From Lachnocurva sp045579705 (GTDB lineage Bacteria > Bacillota > Clostridia > Lachnospirales > Lachnospiraceae), in assembly GCA_045579705.1 (NCBI GenBank), contig JAZNMP010000019.1:62001-126000 (forward strand): a stretch of DNA of 64,000 nt. The letters are read 5' to 3'. Position numbers and translations under genes: made by a program. Below, in pieces: positions 56,829 through 64,000 of the stretch (its first letter is position 1; the number at the start of each line of letters is the position of its first letter). The notes below the pieces were generated by a model, which was not told the origin of the DNA, did no database searches, and was given only the letters and a program-made list of their open reading frames with translations.

Positions 56829-58463
56829 ATGAAAAAGAAAACAAAAATCCCGTTACTAGTTCTAGCGGCGTGTATCGTGGGCTTATTGGCTTACACGCTT
56901 ATGTATCCTATGGATGTAGAACATTTGAAAGACTATGAAAGTGCTTTTTATGCTACACCTGTAGCTTTACTTCCGCCTATCATAGCGATAGCGTTGGCCT
57001 TGATCACTAAAGAGGTTTACTCATCACTATTTATAGGTATTCTTTCTGGTGCTTTACTATATTCAGAGTTCAATCTGGAACTTACAGTAAAGACTTTATT
57101 CTTTGATGAGAATGCGGGTATGCTGTCCAAACTTTCGGACAGTAGTAATGTAGGAATCCTGGTATTCCTGGTTATGCTCGGATCTCTCGTAATCATGATG
57201 AACAAAGCAGGTGGCTCAGAAGCTTTTGGAAAATGGGCTTCTACAAAGATAAAGACAAAAGTCGGTGCATCACTTGCTACGACAGCGCTCGGTGTGCTTA
57301 TCTTTGTCGATGACTATTTCAACTGCCTGACAGTAGGTTCAGTAATGAGACCGGTTACTGATAGACACAAGGTGTCACGTGCGAAGCTGGCATATTTGAT
57401 CGATGCGACAGCAGCACCTATCTGTATCATTGCACCGATTTCCAGCTGGGCAGCGGCAGTTACTTCTTCTGTACCAAAGGAATCAGATATCAATGGATTC
57501 TTAGTATTCCTAAGAACTATTCCATATAACTACTATGCGATACTTACTATCGTAATGATGCTCTTTATTTCTGTTCGCCAGTTTGACTTCGGCCCTATGA
57601 AGGAATACGAAGACAATGCGAAAAAAGGTGACCTCTTTACATCACATGCAGATGAATTTGAAGAGGCTGCTATGATCGAAGCAAATCCAAATGGTAAGGT
57701 AGTAGACCTCGTACTTCCAGTATTGGTACTGATCGCTGGATGTATCGGAGGTATGATTTACTCAGGCGGTTTCTTTAGCGGAGTCGGCCTCATAGATGCT
57801 TTTGCAAATGCTTCTGCATCAGTAGGACTCGTAATCGGCGGTTTCATCGGTTTGGTGTTTGCATTCTTCTTCTATATGCTTAGAGGTGTTCTGACATTTG
57901 AAGAATACATGTCTTGCTTTACAGAAGGTTTCAAGCAGATGGTTTCACCTATTTTGATTCTTACTTTTGCATGGACACTTGCTGCAGTAACTAAGCTCCT
58001 CGGAGCTTCAGTATTCGTAGGCGGTGTAGTTGCTTCCAGCGCCGGTGCGCTTCAGGCATTCCTGCCAGCAGTAATCTTCCTCGTAGGTATGTGCCTCGCA
58101 TTTGCGACAGGAACTTCTTGGGGAACATTCTCTATCCTGATTCCTATCGTAGTCGGAGTATTCCCAGGTGGAGAGATGATGATCATCGCTATCGCTTCAT
58201 GCCTGTCAGGTGCTGTATGCGGAGACCACTGCTCACCTATCTCAGATACTACTATCATGTCTAGTGCAGGTGCTCAGTGTCACCATGTAAATCATGTGTC
58301 TACACAGATTCCATATGCAATGACAGTAGCGGCTGTATCAGCTGTAGCTTACGTGATTGCTGGTTTCGTACAGAACGTATTCATCTGTTTACTACTCGCT
58401 ATCGTGATGATGATAGCTCTTCTGCTCATCATTGAAAAAAGAACTAAAGCAGCTGAAGCATAA
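56829..58463 (+). CDS. NhaC-family Na+/H+ antiporter-like transporter
   Basis: The 544-residue polytopic protein has about twelve helices. Family-like segments include ALLPPIIAIALALITKEVYSSLFIGILSGALL, FVDDYFNCLTVGSVMRPVTDRHKVSRAKLAYLIDATAAPICIIAPISSWAA and the C-terminal FATGTSWGTFSILIPI and GDHCSPISDTTIMSSAGA. Members exchange Na+ or substrate/product pairs (NhaC, malate-lactate, arginine-type). AGGAGGAGG precedes the ATG. Substrate uncertain. It is a monocistronic unit between two c-di-GMP genes. Confidence 0.88.
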   Translation: MKKKTKIPLLVLAACIVGLLAYTLMYPMDVEHLKDYESAFYATPVALLPPIIAIALALITKEVYSSLFIGILSGALLYSEFNLELTVKTLFFDENAGMLSKLSDSSNVGILVFLVMLGSLVIMMNKAGGSEAFGKWASTKIKTKVGASLATTALGVLIFVDDYFNCLTVGSVMRPVTDRHKVSRAKLAYLIDATAAPICIIAPISSWAAAVTSSVPKESDINGFLVFLRTIPYNYYAILTIVMMLFISVRQFDFGPMKEYEDNAKKGDLFTSHADEFEEAAMIEANPNGKVVDLVLPVLVLIAGCIGGMIYSGGFFSGVGLIDAFANASASVGLVIGGFIGLVFAFFFYMLRGVLTFEEYMSCFTEGFKQMVSPILILTFAWTLAAVTKLLGASVFVGGVVASSAGALQAFLPAVIFLVGMCLAFATGTSWGTFSILIPIVVGVFPGGEMMIIAIASCLSGAVCGDHCSPISDTTIMSSAGAQCHHVNHVSTQIPYAMTVAAVSAVAYVIAGFVQNVFICLLLAIVMMIALLLIIEKRTKAAEA

Positions 58464-58495
58464 AGAGAATTCAGCTTTTATACACTAGAATTTTT

Positions 58496-58531
58496 AGCTC
58501 CTAAAGAGGTAACTCTTTGGGAGCTTTTTTA
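58496..58531 (+). terminator. terminator after antiporter gene
   Basis: AGCTCCTAAAGAG (58496-58508) pairs with CTCTTTGGGAGCT (58513-58525), one G-U, GTAA loop, followed by TTTTTAG. Confidence 0.88.
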
Positions 58532-58643
58532 GTATTTTTTAAGAATATAGGCGGTCCGTTAAATTGAAGTACTATTCTGAAAATGATAGAATTAAGGTTA
58601 GAAATTCATGCATTATTTGCTAGAAAGAAAAAGGGAGCTTTCT

Positions 58644-60302
58644 ATGGCTAAGATGACGGATTTACAAAAAAAGATATTAGATGAGCTGTTTAAGTCTTAT
58701 GAAATGGTGGCAGAGGGGGCCGATGTGTATGTTTGTGACATGCGGTTTGATATGTCACGCTGGTCGAAGTCCGCAGTAGAGTTCTACGGTTTGCCTGGAG
58801 AATATATGAACGGTGCGGGCGACATCTGGATGGAGCATATTCATCCTGCCGATAGGGAAAAATATCGTAATGAAATCGCTGCTCTCTTTGCAGGAGATCA
58901 GGAAATCCATGACATGCAGTACCGTGCTATGGACAAAGACGGAAACTATAACGTATGCACCTGTCGTGGCGTAATCATGCGAAACGATGAAGGCGAGCCT
59001 ACTTATTTCGCCGGTGTCATTCGCAATCAGACTATAGGTGGATTTATAGATAGACTTACCGGACTGAAGAATCAGAGAGCTTTTTTTAGAGATTTACGTC
59101 TGCTGATAACCGGTCAGGTTCCGTTTAATGTGGTTATGCTTGGAACGAGTCATTTTTCCAAGTTCAATGATATGCATGGCTATGAATTCGGAAACTTCCT
59201 GTTGCAGCATGCTGCGAGATATATTCTCGATATGGTCAGCGAAATGGGAGAACTGTACCGTCTCGACGGTATCAAGCTCGCTCTCATTACAAAACATAGT
59301 ATGGAAGAAATCGAGGAATTCTATTCGAAGCTGCAGAGTATCGTTCAGGCTAACTTCCGTCTGGATGGACGGCTTATAGACCTGCCGGTAAATGGCGGAG
59401 CGGTTTCGGTTTCTTCATTTAATATCGATTGCGACACTGTATTCTCGTGTTTGACACATGCGTATGAGGAAAGCAAGTACGATTATGCAGGCGAGTTTAG
59501 AGTCTTTGAGAATGGCGTTTCGGAAAGAATGCAGGAAAAGCTCAAACTCATGAACAAGATTCGAAACTGCGTGAGCATGGGGTGCAGAGGCTTCATGTTG
59601 TATTATCAGCCTATCGTGGATGCGCAGACTGAAGAGTTGAAAGGTGCGGAGGCTCTCATCCGTTGGAGAGATACGGATGGATCGATGGTCAGTCCTAATG
59701 ATTTCATTCCGCTACTCGAGAACGATTCGCAATTCCCGGTTCTCGGCGAGTGGATTCTCAGAGAAGCTATGCGACAGGGAAAGAAGTTACTGGAAAACTA
59801 TCCGGATTTCGTAATAAGTGTGAACCTGTCCTATGCACAGCTTCAGAAGATAGATTTCGTAAATGTAGTCGAGAAGGCTATGCAGGATATGGATTATCCG
59901 GCCAGCAATCTTTGCCTGGAAATCACAGAGAGATGTCGTCTCGTGGATATGAACCGACTTCGCAATGTGACTCTTCAGCTACGTCAGTCAGGAATCAAAT
60001 TTGCTATAGATGATTTTGGAACAGGTTTCTCGTCTTTGAATGTTATTCAGCAACTCGGATGTGACACGGTAAAGATAGATAGAAACTTCGTCAAAAATGT
60101 GGAAGAGGATCCGCGAGAGGAGAAACTCGTTTCTGTTATCACGGATTTATCAGATATATATGGAGCATCTACTTGTATCGAAGGTATAGAGACGGAGGGA
60201 ATGCGCGATATACTTCGCAAATATCCGGTTAGTTCCTTCCAGGGATATTTATATTCGAAACCTCTGCCTTTCTATGATTTCATGAAAAAGTATGATAAAT
60301 GA
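58644..60302 (+). CDS. PAS + degenerate GGDEF + EAL protein (probable c-di-GMP phosphodiesterase)
   Basis: AAGGGAG is placed before the ATG at 58644; an in-frame start 36 bases upstream is less likely. The 552-residue cytoplasmic protein has a PAS domain (about 35-135, GDIWMEHIHPADREKYRNEIAALF), a GGDEF-like domain in which the signature is replaced (LYRLDGIKLALI), and an EAL domain with EALIRW, VNLSYAQL, CLEITE, AIDDFGTGFSSL, DTVKIDRNFV and QGYLYSKPLP. The EAL catalytic residues look complete, so hydrolysis of c-di-GMP is expected, with the dead GGDEF as a possible GTP sensor. Confidence 0.9.
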   Translation: MAKMTDLQKKILDELFKSYEMVAEGADVYVCDMRFDMSRWSKSAVEFYGLPGEYMNGAGDIWMEHIHPADREKYRNEIAALFAGDQEIHDMQYRAMDKDGNYNVCTCRGVIMRNDEGEPTYFAGVIRNQTIGGFIDRLTGLKNQRAFFRDLRLLITGQVPFNVVMLGTSHFSKFNDMHGYEFGNFLLQHAARYILDMVSEMGELYRLDGIKLALITKHSMEEIEEFYSKLQSIVQANFRLDGRLIDLPVNGGAVSVSSFNIDCDTVFSCLTHAYEESKYDYAGEFRVFENGVSERMQEKLKLMNKIRNCVSMGCRGFMLYYQPIVDAQTEELKGAEALIRWRDTDGSMVSPNDFIPLLENDSQFPVLGEWILREAMRQGKKLLENYPDFVISVNLSYAQLQKIDFVNVVEKAMQDMDYPASNLCLEITERCRLVDMNRLRNVTLQLRQSGIKFAIDDFGTGFSSLNVIQQLGCDTVKIDRNFVKNVEEDPREEKLVSVITDLSDIYGASTCIEGIETEGMRDILRKYPVSSFQGYLYSKPLPFYDFMKKYDK

Positions 60303-60325
60303 TTCGAGATAGAAGAGAGGTGCGG

Positions 60326-61474
60326 ATGGATAGATTCGATAAATGGAAAGAAGTGCTCGGATTTACGAGGAAATCAGAGGAAGTATTAGAGAAGCTGAAT
60401 CATCAGAATCTGAATATGGGATTTCCTATCGTAGTGCTCGGGTTCATATTTACGGTCGCTGGATTTGCTAACTCATCGTTCGAGTTGGCTGGGAAGCTTG
60501 CGGCAAACGAACCGGTTGAGGCGTATTTTTTTCAAAAGATGTTCATATATCTGATGGTTATCGTAACTTCCAGCTGGATGATGCTCGAGTTTAGACATAT
60601 GAGGCTTCATCATGAGCGCAGTCAGAGGAGACTTACTTTTATAAATTATTCGTATGTGCTCGCTCTGATGTGCTATGGTTTCCAGCTTTCGATTACGTAT
60701 ATGCATAACGGGATTCCTTTTAGTCCGTTCCTCATCGCATGCATCTGGTCGTTTCTGCTGTTTAATATCAACCCGATCTTTACGGTGTTAGTGTCTTTCG
60801 TATTTAATGAATGTATCCGACTCGGTGCGCTCAGACATGGGGTGAAGGTTGAAATCTATTCGACTCTGATATTTATGATTTCGCTTTGGATAGTCTCTAT
60901 CGTCAGATACGAGATGTCACTAAAGAATGCGAGACTTATGGTTGAGGCGGTCCGTCTGAACGAGAGACTTCAGAATGTGAACGAGAGACTGTCACATATC
61001 TCGACGACTGATGAGCTGACAGGTATAAAGAATCGAATCGGTCTACGAAATGATTTCGATGGATTTATTGGAAAAAAGCTGTTTGTCATGTTTTGCGATA
61101 TTGACAATTTCAAATATATAAATGATAATTTTGGACATCCTATCGGGGACAAAGTTATCGCAAATTATGCGGAGACACTTGTGATGATTTATGGATTAGA
61201 AGGTGTGTACCGATACGGCGGTGACGAATTTCTGATTATAAAGGAGTATGACGAGGATAAATCGCGACTGTATATGAAGCGATTTAAAATATTGTTTAGC
61301 AGGTTCTGTGTGCCGGGTACGACGCATCTCATTACAACGAGTGGTGGGTATTATGTGGCGGATTGTCCCGATGCGGATACTCTCCGTGCTATGTTTAAAA
61401 CTGCGGATGATAATCTGTATAGTGCAAAGCAGAATGGAAAAAATAGAGTTGTGGGAACAGGTGGAATTAGTTAA
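60326..61474 (+). CDS. membrane-bound diguanylate cyclase
   Basis: AGAGAGG precedes the ATG at 60326; an alternative start at 60299 overlaps the upstream stop (ATGA). The 382-residue protein has about six N-terminal helices (residues 35-205), a short coiled region (MVEAVRLNERLQNVNERLSHIS) and a GGDEF domain (TDELTGIKNRIGLRNDF, CDIDNFKYINDNFGHPIGDK, YRYGGDEFLII) with intact signature. Directly coupled to the EAL gene, it gives a make-and-break pair for c-di-GMP. Confidence 0.9.
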   Translation: MDRFDKWKEVLGFTRKSEEVLEKLNHQNLNMGFPIVVLGFIFTVAGFANSSFELAGKLAANEPVEAYFFQKMFIYLMVIVTSSWMMLEFRHMRLHHERSQRRLTFINYSYVLALMCYGFQLSITYMHNGIPFSPFLIACIWSFLLFNINPIFTVLVSFVFNECIRLGALRHGVKVEIYSTLIFMISLWIVSIVRYEMSLKNARLMVEAVRLNERLQNVNERLSHISTTDELTGIKNRIGLRNDFDGFIGKKLFVMFCDIDNFKYINDNFGHPIGDKVIANYAETLVMIYGLEGVYRYGGDEFLIIKEYDEDKSRLYMKRFKILFSRFCVPGTTHLITTSGGYYVADCPDADTLRAMFKTADDNLYSAKQNGKNRVVGTGGIS

Positions 61475-61492
61475 GAGGAGTTACGTTTCAGT

Positions 61493-61681
61493 ATGACTTT
61501 GGAAAGAACAGTAAGTAGTATTGAGTCTAGTTTTTTGATGGAGGATCTCGCTTTCGATGTGGAGTGTCGAAAGAGGGTTAGAGGGATTCTCTCAAATGAG
61601 TTGTCTATAAGTGATGCCATCAACGAGTTGAATGTAAAGTACAAGGTAGCGCCCGATTATGATGAAAGATCTAGAACATGA
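61493..61681 (+). CDS. antitoxin of Fic toxin (VbhA/FicA-like)
   Basis: The 62-residue protein matches the VbhA-type antitoxin pattern: an inhibitory helix SSIESSFLMEDLAFD with S-x-x-x-E, then RKRVRGILSNELSISDAINELNVKY. The Glu blocks ATP binding in the paired Fic enzyme. In the usual motif (S/T)xxxE(G/N) the last residue is Gly or Asn; here it is Asp. GAGGAG lies about 11 bases before the ATG. The end overlaps the fic start by 23 bases. Confidence 0.85.
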   Translation: MTLERTVSSIESSFLMEDLAFDVECRKRVRGILSNELSISDAINELNVKYKVAPDYDERSRT

Positions 61682-62282
61682 TTATTTTTATGATGTAGAT
61701 GAAGATCAGAAGTATTGTTATCCGGGTACGAAGGTGCTTCGAAACAAACTTCGGATTAAGGATTTCATGCGGCTTCAGCAGGCAGAGAGGGATTACTCCG
61801 CAGCGCGTGAAGCCGATTTGCTGCTGCACGGGTTCGAGGGAGATTTTTCCCTGGATTATCTGTGTGCGATTCATAGATATCTGTTCCAGGATGTGTACAG
61901 CTGGGCTGGAAAGATTCGTACTGTCGATGTATCGAAGGGTACGATGTTCTGTCGCTCGATGTATATCGTAGAGCAGTTTAATCGTGTTTATGAAGAACTC
62001 GTTTCTGAGAACTATCTTATGGATATCAAAGGTTCGACGCAGATGGCGGACAGGTTGGCATACTATCTCGGAGAGATAAATATGATACATCCGTTTAGAG
62101 AGGGAAATGGCAGGACGCAGAGAGTTTACATCGAACTATTGGCAAAGAATTCGAAGAGGTTCGAGCTCGATTTCACATTGATTTCGAAGGAAGAGATGAT
62201 TCGTGCGTGCGCGGAATCTGCGAGAGGAGCGAACGGTATCCTAGAGGAACTCATGTGGAAGGCCATAGTAAAAGTAAAATAG
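61659..62282 (+). CDS. fic: Fic-domain AMP-transferase toxin
   Basis: The 207-residue protein has the full active-site loop HPFREGNGRTQR (residues 144-155, catalytic His144) and the beta-hairpin flap region (DVYSWAGKIRTVDVSKG). Class I Fic toxins AMPylate gyrase and topoisomerase IV, causing growth arrest until the antitoxin is present. All catalytic residues are intact. It is translationally coupled to the antitoxin by overlapping frames. Two hairpin terminators follow. Confidence 0.93.
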   Translation: MMKDLEHDYFYDVDEDQKYCYPGTKVLRNKLRIKDFMRLQQAERDYSAAREADLLLHGFEGDFSLDYLCAIHRYLFQDVYSWAGKIRTVDVSKGTMFCRSMYIVEQFNRVYEELVSENYLMDIKGSTQMADRLAYYLGEINMIHPFREGNGRTQRVYIELLAKNSKRFELDFTLISKEEMIRACAESARGANGILEELMWKAIVKVK

Positions 62283-62290
62283 AGTCGAAC

Positions 62291-62309
62291 AGAACACAAT
62301 ATGTGTTCT
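62291..62309 (+). terminator. fic terminator hairpin
   Basis: AGAACACA-ata-TGTGTTCT is an 8-bp stem with a 3-base loop, followed by TTGTT. Confidence 0.65.
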
Positions 62310-62321
62310 TTGTTATATAAC

Positions 62322-62356
62322 GAAAGGAAGCTACCCGTAACAGGTAGCTTCCTTTC
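62322..62356. terminator. bidirectional terminator between fic and cheC-like gene
   Basis: GAAAGGAAGCTACC (62322-62335) pairs with GGTAGCTTCCTTTC (62343-62356), a 14-bp perfect stem between convergent genes. Confidence 0.85.
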
Positions 62357-62383
62357 TAGTTGAAGTGGAAATAGGGAAAAAGG

Positions 62384-63043
62384 TTATTCGTTTTTGTTTA
62401 GTCTAAACTTCTCAACGATGGCTTTTGCGAAGGAAACAGGATATAATTGAACCATCGTGGAATCGACCAGGTCTTCACCGATTTCTAATCGGAAAGAAAT
62501 CTTTACAAATTTGTCGAGAGAACTCTCGAACATTTTTTCAAAGGAACGAACACTTTCGACATCGATACGGTTTAGTTCTGGTGGACTGATATCTACCATA
62601 GTGTTTAGCATAGAAGACATAGATGTAGCGGACGCGCCCATCATCTGATTCATCGCTTCTGAGATAGCGCTCAGATGGAGCTCGCCAACTTCACCGGTAA
62701 CCCCGCGACCTGGACCGCCCATCATGAGATCGGTGAGCACGAGGACGTCTGGTTCCTTTAATATGAATACATTGTTTCCATCGAGACCCACGATATAGTG
62801 AATCTGAACGAAGATACAAGTTTTCTCATAATCATTTAGGGCTTCACTACGATTGATAACCTGAACATTTGGTGTAGTGATATCCACGCGCTGATTAACC
62901 ATCATGCTGAGCGCTGTGGCTGCATTTCCCATACTGATATTGGCAACTTCGCCTAATATATCAACCTCATCCTGTGAAAGTCCGGCTTGAAAGACAGAGG
63001 TTGGATCTATGATTTCTACTTTTGTTTTAGGTTCGTGAATCAT
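62384..63043 (-). CDS. CheC/FliY-type CheY-P phosphatase domain protein
   Basis: The 219-residue protein carries two copies of the phosphatase signature (D/S)-x3-E-x2-N: DILGEVANIS near residue 28 and SAISEAMNQ near 125, with GNAATALSMM and GASATSMSSML after them, the duplicated CheC fold. FliY adds a C-terminal SpoA domain for the flagellar switch; that domain is absent, so this resembles CheC or the N-terminal half of FliY. It should dephosphorylate CheY-P in chemotaxis. No flagellar gene is adjacent within the window. AAGGGGGA precedes the ATG. Confidence 0.85.
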   Translation of the reverse strand: MIHEPKTKVEIIDPTSVFQAGLSQDEVDILGEVANISMGNAATALSMMVNQRVDITTPNVQVINRSEALNDYEKTCIFVQIHYIVGLDGNNVFILKEPDVLVLTDLMMGGPGRGVTGEVGELHLSAISEAMNQMMGASATSMSSMLNTMVDISPPELNRIDVESVRSFEKMFESSLDKFVKISFRLEIGEDLVDSTMVQLYPVSFAKAIVEKFRLNKNE

Positions 63044-63202
63044 TAAATGTCCCCCTTATCTCAAATCTTTCTTATATGTTAAGTCAAATCGGGGTGAGAC
63101 GTCAAACATTTTATGGACATTTATAAAGAATTCAGAAATTAAAAACTGTGATATACTATTGATAGTGATTTTTGAAATAAATAGAACTAGGGATAGAATT
63201 AG

Positions 63203-63886
63203 ATGCGTAAATTTATATTGTTGATAGCTTTCAAACTCGCGTTTGGAATCACGATGAATCCGAACTACAACGAGAATATATTGGGCCAGATAAATCTCCA
63301 CCAGCTGAGCCAGGAGAATGAACCGGGAATGCACGTGCAGGTACCAGTTGAGGCGACTCTGCAGATGCCGGAACTTCCGAGTGGATGTGAGGCGACAGCT
63401 CTCGCTGCAGCGATGAAATTCAAAGGCTATCAGGTCGACAAAGGCGAGATAGCAGACAAATATCTTCCAAAGAACAACATGGTACTCCTCGGAAATCCAG
63501 AACAGGAATATCTGGGAAATCCGAGGGACATATATAATGGATACTATTGTTTCGAAGATGCGCTAGTAAAGACGGTTTCAAACTACAACACGATGACGGG
63601 TCAGAACTGTCAGGTTGAAAAAATCTCGAACCAGGGGTCGGCCAGAGTCTATCGTGAACTTCAGAAGGGAAATCCTGTAGTGGTTTGGGTGACCAGAGAT
63701 TGGGAGAATCCGAGATCGGGAGTGAATGGCCTCATGGCAAACGAACACTGCGTAGTAATCAGCGGGTTTACCGATGCGACAGTTACTATCGTAGATCCAC
63801 TTATGGGAATCGTGAAAGTGGACCGACATAAATTCGAAGAAATCTGGATGCAGATGGGATGTCGTGCAGTAAGTGTAGTTAGTTAA
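63203..63886 (+). CDS. exported C39-like cysteine peptidase
   Basis: The 227-residue protein has a hydrophobic N-terminus (MRKFILLIAFKLAFGITM) that may act as signal or anchor. The rest is a peptidase C39-like (papain-fold) domain: the Cys in LPSGCEATALAAAM, the His in NEHCVVISGF, and the Asp in TIVDPLMGIV form the expected triad. Standalone members of this family are secreted or surface enzymes of unknown substrate; they are not the ABC-fused bacteriocin type. A terminator follows. Confidence 0.85.
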   Translation: MRKFILLIAFKLAFGITMNPNYNENILGQINLHQLSQENEPGMHVQVPVEATLQMPELPSGCEATALAAAMKFKGYQVDKGEIADKYLPKNNMVLLGNPEQEYLGNPRDIYNGYYCFEDALVKTVSNYNTMTGQNCQVEKISNQGSARVYRELQKGNPVVVWVTRDWENPRSGVNGLMANEHCVVISGFTDATVTIVDPLMGIVKVDRHKFEEIWMQMGCRAVSVVS

Positions 63887-63892
63887 TCAATA

Positions 63893-63936
63893 TGCTAAAT
63901 GCACAAACTTTTGTGAGAAAATTTAGCACTTTTTTG
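63893..63936 (+). terminator. terminator after C39-like peptidase gene
   Basis: An outer stem TGCTAAAT/ATTTAGCA (63893-63900 with 63921-63928) and an inner CACAAA/TTTGTG hairpin are followed by CTTTTTTG. The last 60 bases of the window show no gene. Confidence 0.75.
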
Positions 63937-64000
63937 CTCTTTATTTTTACATTAAATTGCTGTATTTTATTCATTAATGATGGGGTTTAGAATCGAAAGG

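Noticed and set aside
1..64000. Insertion sequences, prophage, tRNA or rRNA genes
   Set aside because: No transposase, integrase or phage structural genes and no tRNA- or rRNA-like sequences were recognised by reading both strands; small degenerate remnants could still be missed.

Overview
The window comes from a low-GC, Gram-positive, anaerobic, carbohydrate-fermenting member of the Clostridia, probably Lachnospiraceae or a related Eubacteriales family. The grounds are: strong AGGAGG ribosome sites, sigma-A type promoters, lipoproteins with Gram-positive signal peptides, a 2-hydroxyacyl-CoA dehydratase-type operon, PTS and ABC sugar uptake, and several membrane diguanylate cyclases. No rRNA, tRNA, insertion sequence or CRISPR array was seen. 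Genes lie on both strands, with hairpin terminators at most convergent ends.

Layout. 1-6.4 kb: a NYN-domain protein, then a six-gene minus-strand operon joining a CooC-like ATPase, two 2-hydroxyacyl-CoA dehydratase/benzoyl-CoA reductase-family subunits, their BadF/HgdC-type activator, a 55-residue membrane protein and an acetyl-CoA-synthase-like protein. 6.7-13.3 kb: PhoH-PIN, Dabb, LytTR plus a LiaF-like membrane protein, Sel1, DegV, and a LysR/dicarboxylate symporter pair. 13.4-22.8 kb: an AT-rich island of paralogues. It has three small secreted proteins, five lipoproteins (one frameshifted) and an ABC exporter. Each small-protein gene is framed by its own inverted repeat, and the repeat sequence differs from copy to copy. 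22.8-26.7 kb: de novo NAD synthesis (nadA divergent from nadB-nadC-niaR). 26.9-36.1 kb: a starch/maltodextrin locus with a surface starch-binding protein, ABC importer, cytoplasmic and secreted GH13 enzymes and a LacI regulator.

36.2-40.2 kb: a probable quorum-controlled RiPP locus. It holds a PlcR/Rgg-like regulator, a convergent 44-residue exported peptide, an MFS transporter, a 28-residue precursor-like peptide and a radical SAM/SPASM enzyme. A 21-bp perfect palindrome sits between the two divergent transcription units. 40.2-48.1 kb: thrS lacking the TGS domain, a flavin reductase, a CDF metal transporter with a Fur regulator, a WYL regulator and small membrane proteins. 48.2-49.7 kb: a PD-(D/E)XK nuclease-like gene flanked on both sides by 74-bp tandem hairpin repeats. 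49.8-55.6 kb: sucrose PTS, hydrolase, fructokinase and LacI regulator. 55.6-61.5 kb: three c-di-GMP turnover proteins around an NhaC antiporter. 61.5-63.9 kb: a Fic toxin with its antitoxin, a CheC/FliY-type phosphatase and a C39-like peptidase.

Most promising as undescribed biology: the inverted-repeat-framed secreted-protein/lipoprotein array, the RRNPP-controlled radical SAM peptide locus, the CooC/ACS-like/dehydratase operon, and the nuclease in the hairpin repeat array. Functions in these four are inferred from sequence pattern and gene context only.
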